Below, one piece after another: positions 1 through 5,067 of a stretch of DNA of 8,034 bases. Within the stretch, counting starts at the first letter, position 1, and each line of letters opens with the position of its first letter. Source of the DNA: JAZSQZ01 sp045538175 (lineage in GTDB: Bacteria; Bacillota; Clostridia; Christensenellales; UBA1242). Made by a program: the position numbers and the translations under genes. The notes under the pieces were generated by a model. The model saw only the letters and a program-made list of their open reading frames with translations. It did no database searches and had not been told where the DNA came from. The DNA lies in NCBI GenBank assembly GCA_045538175.1, contig JAZSQZ010000062.1, positions 1 through 8,034 on the forward strand, in the 5' to 3' direction.

Positions 1-100
1 TTACTAAAATTATTAAAAAAACTATAGTATATATAATATAAATATTAAAAAATTTTTATATATTTTTAGTTAATTTTTTGTTAGTTTTTAAGTGTTTTTT

Positions 101-116
101 GTATAAATTTTTATAC
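101..116. repeat. 16-bp AT-rich palindrome
   Basis: GTATAAA and TTTATAC form perfect 7-base arms around a central TT. A T-run follows on the plus strand (117-124), but a stable RNA stem would be only about five A/U-rich pairs, so this is at best a weak terminator or a small protein-binding site. Confidence 0.4.
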
Positions 117-135
117 GTTTTTTTGTGATAAAAAT

Positions 136-162
136 AAAAAAAAGACGGTATAAAAACCGTCT
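136..162 (-). terminator. Second (distal) hairpin terminator, leftward
   Basis: AGACGGT (143-149) and ACCGTCT (156-162) form a perfect 7-bp stem with a 6-base loop. On the minus strand the stem is followed by seven Ts (complement of 136-142). It lies about 150 bases past the dnaN stop, behind a first terminator at 281-303, so it may be a backup. The plus side is also T-rich, so it could equally stop a rightward transcript entering from outside the window. Confidence 0.7.
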
Positions 163-280
163 AATTTTGTCTTTTTTTGTCTGTTTTAAAGGGTTTTAGG
201 GCTTAATTTTTTTGTAGAATTTTGATGTTTTTTGCTGTTTTTTTCAACATTTTGTTTTAAGTTTGTGGATATTTTTAAAT

Positions 281-303
281 AAAAAAACCGATATTTCTAT
301 CGG
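281..303 (-). terminator. Intrinsic terminator of dnaN
   Basis: CCGATA (288-293) and TATCGG (298-303) form a perfect 6-bp stem. Read on the minus strand the loop is GAAA, a stable tetraloop, and the stem is followed by seven Ts (complement of 281-287). It begins 8 bases after the dnaN stop codon, as expected for a Rho-independent terminator ending the leftward transcript. Confidence 0.85.
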
Positions 304-311
304 ATTTTTGT

Positions 312-1421
312 TTATTGTTGGCTAATAATTCTTACAGGTAAAATCAAATACAAGAATTCATCGCCTTCGTTTGGTGTAATTACGCAAGGAGATGATGGAA
401 GGTTGAATCCAATTTTAACAACATCGTCTGTTGTTACTCTTAAACTTTCTGTAAAGTATCTTGCATTAAAAGCAATAAGAAGGTCATTACCTTTAAGTGA
501 AATACCAATGTTTTCTTTGATGTTTCCAATATCGCTGTTTGATGTAAGAGTTAAAACTTTTTCTTTGATATCGAATTTTACAAGATTGTTTCTGTCAACT
601 CTTGATAAAACTGCTGTTCTATCAAGTGCTTCTTCTAAAACAAGTTTGTTGATTGTAACGGTTGAAGTAAATTCTTTTGGTAAAATTTCTTTGTATTTAA
701 TAAAATCACCATCGATAAGTCTTGTAATAATCTTTGTGTTATCAAGATCAACCATAAGGAAGTTCTTTTCAATGTAAACATTTATTTCTTCATCGGTTTC
801 TTCTAAGAGTTTGCTGATTTCGCTTAAACTTTTTGCTGGAACAATAATATTTGCTTTTGCTGTGGTTTTGATAATGTCTTTTTTAATCATTGCAAGACGA
901 TATCCGTCAAGTGCTACTGCTGTAACATAATCATCTGTGATTTCAAACAAGCAACCTTTAAGGATTGGTCTAGAATCATCAAGTGCTACAGCAAAAATGC
1001 TTTTGTTTATAAGTTCTTTAAGTTTCTTTTGAGTAATTGTGAAGAAATCTCCATCTTCAATTGTTTTTAAATTTGGGAATTCTAAAACGTTTAAACATTG
1101 AATATAAGTTTCGCTATCGGTGTATTTAATTTTGAGTTGATTTTTTTCGTTTAGTGTAAGTTCGATTTGTTCGTTTGATAATTTCTTTATAAATTCGGAG
1201 AAGAATTTTCCAGGTATAACTGTTTCTCCTTCTTCTTTAACTTCTGCTCTAATTGTTTTTTCAATACCAAGTTCTAAATCTGTTGCTGAAAGTATAAGTT
1301 TTCCGTTTTCAGCTGTAAGTTTGATACCTTCTAAAATTGGATTTGTTGTCCTACTTGAAATTGCCTTTATAACCTGTGTTGTAGCTCCTCCAAGTTCTAG
1401 TCCTTCGCAAACAACCTTCAT
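312..1421 (-). CDS. dnaN: DNA polymerase III subunit beta (sliding clamp)
   Basis: This is the ring-shaped clamp that encircles DNA and tethers DNA polymerase III; it also docks repair and mismatch proteins. The 369-residue product has the family's usual length and three-fold layout (about residues 1-120, 130-250 and 255-369). Recognisable family segments are RPILKG near 151-156, LDGYRLA near 171-177, FNARYF near 318-323 and the C-terminal LPVRI near 361-365. I chose the ATG at 1421 because AAGGAG stands 8 bases upstream and the protein then begins MKVVCEG, as clamps do. A longer open frame to 1496 adds an Asn-rich run (HSANNNNNN) read from an ATT-triplet tract in the intergenic region and is not believable. 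The gene lies downstream of dnaA on the same strand, 196 bases away, and ends at a terminator. Confidence 0.97.
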   Translation of the reverse strand: MKVVCEGLELGGATTQVIKAISSRTTNPILEGIKLTAENGKLILSATDLELGIEKTIRAEVKEEGETVIPGKFFSEFIKKLSNEQIELTLNEKNQLKIKYTDSETYIQCLNVLEFPNLKTIEDGDFFTITQKKLKELINKSIFAVALDDSRPILKGCLFEITDDYVTAVALDGYRLAMIKKDIIKTTAKANIIVPAKSLSEISKLLEETDEEINVYIEKNFLMVDLDNTKIITRLIDGDFIKYKEILPKEFTSTVTINKLVLEEALDRTAVLSRVDRNNLVKFDIKEKVLTLTSNSDIGNIKENIGISLKGNDLLIAFNARYFTESLRVTTDDVVKIGFNLPSSPCVITPNEGDEFLYLILPVRIISQQ

Positions 1422-1429
1422 CTCATTTT

Positions 1430-1435
1430 CTCCTT
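1430..1435 (-). promoter_or_regulatory. Ribosome binding site fixing the dnaN start
   Basis: On the minus strand AAGGAG lies 8 bases before the ATG at 1421. Another ATG (1426-1424) sits between them but opens only a two-codon frame (ATG AGA TGA) and is just 3 bases from the site, so the dnaN ATG is preferred. Confidence 0.8.
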
Positions 1436-1465
1436 TTTTAAAATTATTATTATTGTTATTAGCGC

Positions 1466-1620
1466 TGTGTAAAAGTGGATAACTTTTTTTACACACAATA
1501 TTTAGTTATTTTTAAATTTTTTTTAAATAATTTCCACAAGATTTAGTAAAAATAATTTTACACAATTTGTTGATAACTTCAAAATAGTTTTCAACTTCTT
1601 AACATTTTGATTGTGGATTA
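1466..1620. other. Candidate replication origin (oriC): DnaA-box cluster with AT-rich block
   Basis: Seen directly: 9-mers matching or close to the DnaA box TTWTNCACA. They are TGTGTAAAA (1466-1474, minus), AGTGGATAA (1474-1482, minus, one mismatch), TTTTACACA (1487-1495), TTTTACACA (1556-1564), TGTTGATAA (1568-1576, minus, one mismatch) and TGTGGATTA (1612-1620, minus, one mismatch, overlapping the dnaA stop). ATTTCCACA at 1530-1538 is weaker. Between the two groups, 1498-1531 is A/T except for one G and would melt easily. Bacillus subtilis has its unwinding element in the same dnaA-dnaN gap (established knowledge). Assignment as oriC is inference. Confidence 0.6.
1555..1582 (-). promoter_or_regulatory. 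Possible dnaN promoter
   Basis: On the minus strand TTGAAG (1582-1577) is followed after 16 bases by TAAAAT (1560-1555). Two DnaA-box-like 9-mers (1556-1564 and 1568-1576) overlap the spacer and -10, so DnaA could influence dnaN transcription. The region is so AT-rich that a chance match is possible, and dnaN may also be read through from dnaA, since I see no terminator between them. Confidence 0.4.
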
Positions 1621-2976
1621 GTTGTCTTTTTTGATCATTGCAATGATGTCCGAAACGGTAGTTTTTAAACCTTTATTTGTCTTAATATTGGTTGCAACTT
1701 TGTCCCTTGCGTGTATGATTGTTGTGTGATCTCTACCCCCTAGGGCCTTACCGATACTTTCTAGTGGAACATCTAAAAGTTCAGTTATTATATAGACACA
1801 AATTTGTCTAGGATCAACGATTTCTTTGTTACGTTTCTTTCCTATAAGGTCTGATTTTTTAACATTATAATATCCACAAATTGTTTCTATAATCTTATCA
1901 ATTGTGATTTGTTCTTTGTTGTTATCTTCAATATCTTTTAATGCTTCTTCAGCTTCTTCAACTGTAGCATATCTTTTACCTATTAAACTTGCAAGGGATA
2001 CTGTTTTGTTTAACATTCCTTCAAGTTCACGAATATTTGTGTCAATCTTTTCTGCAATCATAGGTAAAACTTCTGGCATAACGTGATAATCTTCAACTTC
2101 AACCTTCTTTTTTAAGATTGCAAGCCTTGTTTCAAAATCAGGTTTTTGCATATCTTGAATAAGACCACCTGTAAAACGAGAACGAAGTCTTTCTTCAAAA
2201 GATTCTAAGTTTCTAGGGTGTTTATCACTTGTTATGATAATTTGCTTATTTGATTGATGTAAATCATTAAATGTATAGAAGAATTCTTCTTGTGTACTCA
2301 TTTTTGCTGCCATAAATTGAATATCGTCAATCATAAGCACATCAACATTTCTATATTTACCACGGAAAATTTTGTTTGCATTTTCTTTTTTGTCAGCACG
2401 AAGAGAGTCAACATAGTCAGTTGTAAACTTTTCGCTTGTGCAATAAAGAACTTTTTTCTCTGGAAAATTCTTTTGAATATAGTTTCCTATAGCATAAAGC
2501 AAGTGAGTTTTACCAAGACCTGAGCCACCGTGAATAAATAGTGGGTTATATTTAAGTCCAGGGTTTTCGGCAACTGCACGAGATGCTGCATAACAGAATT
2601 GATTGCTTTTACCTATAACAAAGTTATCAAAAGTATACTTTGTGTTAAGGTTAGAATTTGCAGGCTCACTTGTTGCAACAGTTTCTACAACTTCTTTTTG
2701 CTCGTTTTGTTCTAAATAGTCTTCTTTTTCATCTGGCTCTAAAACAACAATGTCTTCAACATTATCATAAACAGATTTTACAACAGATAAAAGTTTTTCT
2801 TTATGTAGTTTTAAAAGTTGCCTTTTGTTGTTTGCTGTTGATGCAAGTAAAACCAAAACACCATCTTGTTGTCTTATAGGTTCAAGTGTTTCGATATACA
2901 AGTCATAACTTACAGCAGTTACAAGGTTTTGCATTTCTTTTAATACTGATTCCCATTTATTATCCAAAATGTACAC
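1618..2976 (-). CDS. dnaA: Chromosomal replication initiator protein DnaA
   Basis: DnaA is the AAA+ ATPase that binds DnaA boxes, opens the origin and helps load the replicative helicase. At 452 residues it is full length. Domain I is at about 1-80, a short acidic linker at about 80-112, and the AAA+ core starts near YTFDNFVIG (114-122). The core has Walker A GGSGLGKT (150-157), Walker B VLMIDDIQF (213-221), sensor I IITSD (247-251), the RLRSRF arginine-finger box (263-268) and sensor II NIRELEG (314-320). Domain IV carries the DnaA signature GRDHTTIIHA (414-423). The start is non-ATG: GTG at 2976 gives MYILDNKW, but a TTG at 2967 (449 residues) fits the ribosome site better. It is transcribed away from recF, which is unusual. 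A DnaA box inside its promoter suggests autoregulation. Confidence 0.97.
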   Translation of the reverse strand: MYILDNKWESVLKEMQNLVTAVSYDLYIETLEPIRQQDGVLVLLASTANNKRQLLKLHKEKLLSVVKSVYDNVEDIVVLEPDEKEDYLEQNEQKEVVETVATSEPANSNLNTKYTFDNFVIGKSNQFCYAASRAVAENPGLKYNPLFIHGGSGLGKTHLLYAIGNYIQKNFPEKKVLYCTSEKFTTDYVDSLRADKKENANKIFRGKYRNVDVLMIDDIQFMAAKMSTQEEFFYTFNDLHQSNKQIIITSDKHPRNLESFEERLRSRFTGGLIQDMQKPDFETRLAILKKKVEVEDYHVMPEVLPMIAEKIDTNIRELEGMLNKTVSLASLIGKRYATVEEAEEALKDIEDNNKEQITIDKIIETICGYYNVKKSDLIGKKRNKEIVDPRQICVYIITELLDVPLESIGKALGGRDHTTIIHARDKVATNIKTNKGLKTTVSDIIAMIKKDN

Positions 2977-2977
2977 A

Positions 2978-2985
2978 CTTCCTTT
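2978..2985 (-). promoter_or_regulatory. Ribosome binding site of dnaA, ambiguous start
   Basis: On the minus strand AAAGGAAG is followed by T and then the GTG at 2976. This leaves only 1 base between the site and the GTG, too short for normal initiation. In frame, ATT (2970) lies 7 bases and TTG (2967) 10 bases after AAAGGAAG. The TTG is therefore a realistic alternative start; the N-terminus could be 3 residues shorter. Confidence 0.6.
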
Positions 2986-3005
2986 AGTATAAATAATATA
3001 TAATT

Positions 3006-3034
3006 ATAATATAATAGTTATCCACAAAAGTCAA
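3006..3034 (-). promoter_or_regulatory. dnaA promoter with an internal DnaA box
   Basis: Read on the minus strand: -35 TTGACT (3034-3029), a 17-base spacer, then -10 TATTAT (3011-3006); a second TATAAT overlaps 3 bases further on. The perfect DnaA box TTATCCACA occupies 3018-3026, wholly within the spacer. Bound DnaA there should compete with RNA polymerase, the classic negative feedback on dnaA. Transcription would begin near 2999, giving a leader of about 23 bases. Confidence 0.75.
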
Positions 3035-3065
3035 CCGTATAAATTATCAAAACACCCTTTTTGCT

Positions 3066-3093
3066 TTGAAAATAAATAAATTTGTGCTAATAT
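3066..3093 (+). promoter_or_regulatory. recF promoter with extended -10
   Basis: TTGAAA (3066-3071), a 16-base spacer and TAATAT (3088-3093) form the promoter; TGC directly before the -10 makes it an extended -10. The expected start of transcription is near 3100, right at the recF ATG (3101). It diverges from the dnaA promoter, with the two -35 elements about 31 bases apart. Confidence 0.6.
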
Positions 3094-3100
3094 AACAAAG

Positions 3101-4189
3101 ATGGAAATAAAGTCAATTCAGCTAGAAAATTTTAGAAATTACGATAAAATAAAAATAAACCTTCACCCAAAACTTAATGTGTTTGTTGGTAACAACGCCC
3201 AAGGTAAAACAAATTTGGTGGAGGCTGTTTATCTATGCGGAATTGGAAAATCAACTCGAACCACAAAAGAAAAAGAAATGATAAAAATGGATAAAGAAAA
3301 ATCCAAAATTATCGTCGAAGCACAAAAAGAGTATAATAAGAGTAAAGTTGAAATAATTCTTTCAAAAACCGACAAAAAAGCAATAAAAATCAACGACCTT
3401 CCTATTAAAAGAATAGGTGAGCTTATGGGTGAAATACCTGTTGTATATTTTTCTCCAGACGAAATGGCGTTGATTAAAGATGGCCCACAGGACAGAAGAA
3501 GATTTATGGATACCGATATCAGCCAACTAAATAAGACATATTTTTATTTGCTTTGTAGATATGATAAAGTTTTGCAAGAAAGAAACAAACTTTTAAAACA
3601 AACAAAAAGTTTAGATGTCCTAAAAGACACAATTTCTATCTGGGACGAGCAGTTAAGCGATATTGCAAGTAAAATTATCGCACATCGCATCAATTTTATT
3701 GCAAAATTGTCAAAACCGGCAGAAAGTGTCCATAACGAAATCACAAATGGTAAAGAAAAGTTAGAAATAGGATATTTTGGCACCGTTGGTAAAACTATCG
3801 AAGAAATAAAACAAAAATTACTTGTTCAATACGAAAAAAATATCCAAAAAGATTGGGATTTGGGTTATACTACCGTAGGTCCACATAGAGATGATATAAA
3901 AGTTATCATAAATGGTATTGATACACGCAGTTTTGGGTCACAAGGTCAACAACGTCTTGCAACCTTGTCGCTTAAAATTGCAGAATTGCAAATTTTTAAA
4001 CAAGAAAAAGGCGAAAACCCTGTGCTTTTGCTTGACGATGTCTTAAGTGAGTTAGACGAAACCCGAAAACTAAATTTGCTTAAATGTGTCAAAGATATTC
4101 AAACAATAATAACTTGCACAAAATTTAGTTATAAACCATCTTGGGATTATAAAATTTTTAATATCGAAAATGGAAGTGTTAAAGAGTAA
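3101..4189 (+). CDS. recF: DNA replication and repair protein RecF
   Basis: RecF is an SMC/ABC-like ATPase that, with RecO and RecR, helps load RecA at single-strand gaps. The 362-residue product is the normal length. It opens with the family start MEIKSIQLENFRNY and has Walker A GNNAQGKTN (30-38), the ABC-type signature in SFGSQGQQRLATLSLKIAE (from 277), and Walker B PVLLLDDVLSELD (307-319) running into the D-loop. The coiled arm domain lies between roughly 110 and 270. The ATG at 3101 is chosen from the conserved N-terminus. No Shine-Dalgarno sequence precedes it (the preceding bases are TAACAAAG), and the promoter lies so close that the mRNA may have no leader. A terminator overlaps the stop codon, so recF appears monocistronic instead of joined to gyrB. 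Confidence 0.96.
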   Translation: MEIKSIQLENFRNYDKIKINLHPKLNVFVGNNAQGKTNLVEAVYLCGIGKSTRTTKEKEMIKMDKEKSKIIVEAQKEYNKSKVEIILSKTDKKAIKINDLPIKRIGELMGEIPVVYFSPDEMALIKDGPQDRRRFMDTDISQLNKTYFYLLCRYDKVLQERNKLLKQTKSLDVLKDTISIWDEQLSDIASKIIAHRINFIAKLSKPAESVHNEITNGKEKLEIGYFGTVGKTIEEIKQKLLVQYEKNIQKDWDLGYTTVGPHRDDIKVIINGIDTRSFGSQGQQRLATLSLKIAELQIFKQEKGENPVLLLDDVLSELDETRKLNLLKCVKDIQTIITCTKFSYKPSWDYKIFNIENGSVKE

Positions 4190-4211
4190 AAATCTTTAGC
4201 ACTTTTTTGTG
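4174..4211 (+). terminator. recF terminator overlapping the stop codon
   Basis: AAGTGTTAAAGA (4174-4185) pairs with TCTTTAGCACTT (4193-4204): 12 pairs, one of them U-G. The 7-base loop (4186-4192) contains the recF TAA at 4187-4189. The 3' arm ends in Ts and is followed by more, in a T-rich stretch broken by GTG. The last recF codons therefore double as the 5' arm of the terminator. Confidence 0.85.
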
Positions 4212-4385
4212 TTTTTTTAATAAATTTTTGCTAATTTTCTTTCCTTATATATATAGGATAAAAAAGTGGCAAAAAAATATATAAATTTTTAAGATAAAAA
4301 AAGATATAAAAAAACAGAAAAAAATACTAAAAAAATATAAAATTTTAAGTCAAAAATAATAGTTTTTTTCTATAAAAATTAAACC

Positions 4386-4402
4386 AAAATCAATAAAAAT
4401 TT
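4386..4402. repeat. 17-base direct repeat, copy 1
   Basis: AAAATCAATAAAAATTT is identical to 4750-4766, 364 bases downstream. With such low complexity a chance repeat is possible. Confidence 0.4.
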
Positions 4403-4515
4403 GTAAATTTTACCCCTTAATTTTGCTAAAAATTTAGTTTTAACAACAAAAAACAAACGCCATATTTAATAAAAAACAGTACAAAAACAAGAGCGAAAAA
4501 GCAAATTTTTATCAT

Positions 4516-4562
4516 TTTTAAGGTGTAAATTTTAGTAAAAATACTTAAAAAAACACCTAAAA
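4516..4562. repeat. Imperfect 47-base inverted repeat
   Basis: Nested arms pair in order: TTTT/AAAA, AGGTGT (4521-4526)/ACACCT (4553-4558), TTTTA (4530-4534)/TAAAA (4546-4550) and GTA/TAC around an AAAA loop, with small bulges and an AAA/AA internal loop. No T-run follows on either strand, so it does not look like a terminator. It could be a small RNA fold, a cruciform or a chance product of AT-rich sequence. Confidence 0.4.
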
Positions 4563-4695
4563 CAAAGACAAAATTTTTATACAAAATTTACAAAAAACCA
4601 CCAAATCTTCCTAAAAACCCTATCGAAATTTATAATAAAATTTGCTTGTTTTTTATATAAATTTAATCAAAATTTCGTTATGTGTTTTAAAAAAT

Positions 4696-4727
4696 TTTTC
4701 CACAAAAAGTTGTTTGTTTGTGCATAA
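4696..4727. promoter_or_regulatory. Pair of inverted DnaA-box-like sites
   Basis: TTTTCCACA (4696-4704) and TGTGCATAA (4719-4727; TTATGCACA on the minus strand) both match the relaxed box TTWTNCACA. They face each other across 14 bases. They may be DnaA sites controlling gyrB or an outlying part of the origin; two 9-mers with degenerate positions could also be chance. Confidence 0.4.
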
Positions 4728-4749
4728 GTTTTTTAATTAAAAAACAGTT

Positions 4750-4766
4750 AAAATCAATAAAAATTT
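4750..4766. repeat. 17-base direct repeat, copy 2
   Basis: Identical to 4386-4402; see that entry. Confidence 0.4.
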
Positions 4767-4918
4767 TTTAATTTCAACATTGTTTTTAAAAGCAGTTTTG
4801 TGTCAAAAAAACTTCAAAAAACAAAGGGAAAATTTCGCCTGTTTAGTATTTTTAAACAAAAGTACAAAAATATTGTTTTATACACTACGGCTTTTTAAGG
4901 CTTAAATTTGGGCGAAAA

Positions 4919-4945
4919 TGACAAAAATTTTAAAAATTTTTGTCA
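4919..4945. promoter_or_regulatory. Perfect 27-bp palindrome upstream of the gyrB promoter
   Basis: TGACAAAAATTTT (4919-4931), a single central A (4932), and its exact reverse complement AAAATTTTTGTCA (4933-4945). It ends 6 bases before the proposed -35. The TGACA...TGTCA ends and position suggest an operator for a dimeric regulator. I cannot assign it to a known regulator family. A hairpin role is less likely because the next bases are AAAGGGG, not Ts. Confidence 0.55.
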
Positions 4946-4951
4946 AAAGGG

Positions 4952-4981
4952 GTGGCATTTTCATAAAGTATATGTTATAAT
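4952..4981 (+). promoter_or_regulatory. gyrB promoter with extended -10
   Basis: A perfect extended -10, TGTTATAAT (4973-4981), with a weak -35 GTGGCA (4952-4957, four of six matches) 18 bases upstream of TATAAT. Transcription should start near 4988, giving a leader of about 80 bases before the gyrB ATG. Confidence 0.7.
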
Positions 4982-5005
4982 ATATACATAAATAATAGAA
5001 ACAAT

Positions 5006-5047
5006 TTTAAGGGTTAAATCAAACCTTAAATTTTTCTTTTTTTAAAA
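5006..5047 (+). terminator. Terminator-like hairpin in the gyrB leader (possible attenuator)
   Basis: TTTAAGG (5006-5012) and CCTTAAA (5024-5030) form a 7-bp stem with an 11-base loop, directly followed by TTTTTC and seven Ts (5031-5043). It lies downstream of the proposed transcription start and upstream of the ribosome site, where an attenuator would be. The stem is A/U-rich and weak, and I cannot see a convincing competing antiterminator. Confidence 0.45.
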
Positions 5048-5067
5048 TTTAATTTTGGGGGATAAAT

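Larger units (their letters stand above)
1..311. other. AT-rich non-coding region left of dnaN
   Basis: I see no gene here. The first 60 bases contain only three G or C. The stretch holds a short palindrome at 101-116, two hairpin terminators pointing left (136-162 and 281-303) and one near-consensus DnaA box, TGTGGATAT at 264-272 (one mismatch to the reverse complement of TTATCCACA). On the plus strand it is T- and G-rich, the mirror image of the A- and C-rich gap after recF. What lies further left is outside the window. Confidence 0.7.
4212..5067. other. Long non-coding gap between recF and gyrB
   Basis: About 860 bases with stop codons dense in all frames and no credible gene. It is extremely AT-rich and, on the plus strand, A- and C-rich: by hand count 4381-4680 has 42 C and 18 G. 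It contains an imperfect inverted repeat (4516-4562), a 17-base direct repeat (4386-4402 and 4750-4766), two inverted DnaA-box-like sites (4696-4727), a 27-bp palindrome (4919-4945), and the gyrB promoter and leader. I recognise no known RNA gene, although a diverged small RNA cannot be excluded. Confidence 0.7.

Noticed and set aside
403..777. Open frame of 124 codons on the plus strand
   Set aside because: It lies antisense within dnaN, has no ribosome site and low-complexity content; a shadow of dnaN.
1422..1496. N-terminal extension of dnaN by 25 residues
   Set aside because: It starts at a GTG without a ribosome site, contains an Asn run from an ATT-triplet tract, and precedes the conserved clamp start; AAGGAG supports the ATG at 1421.
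1738..1745. CCCTAGGG shared with the hairpin at 7062-7069
   Set aside because: In dnaA these bases encode the conserved ALGGRD signature region; only 8 bases match, so no repeat family is supported.
1870..1878. DnaA-box-like ATATCCACA inside dnaA
   Set aside because: One mismatch, isolated, and it encodes part of the domain IV segment ICGYYN; best explained by coding.
4680..4727. 15-codon open frame starting ATG at 4680
   Set aside because: No ribosome site, very short, and it overlaps the DnaA-box-like pair.
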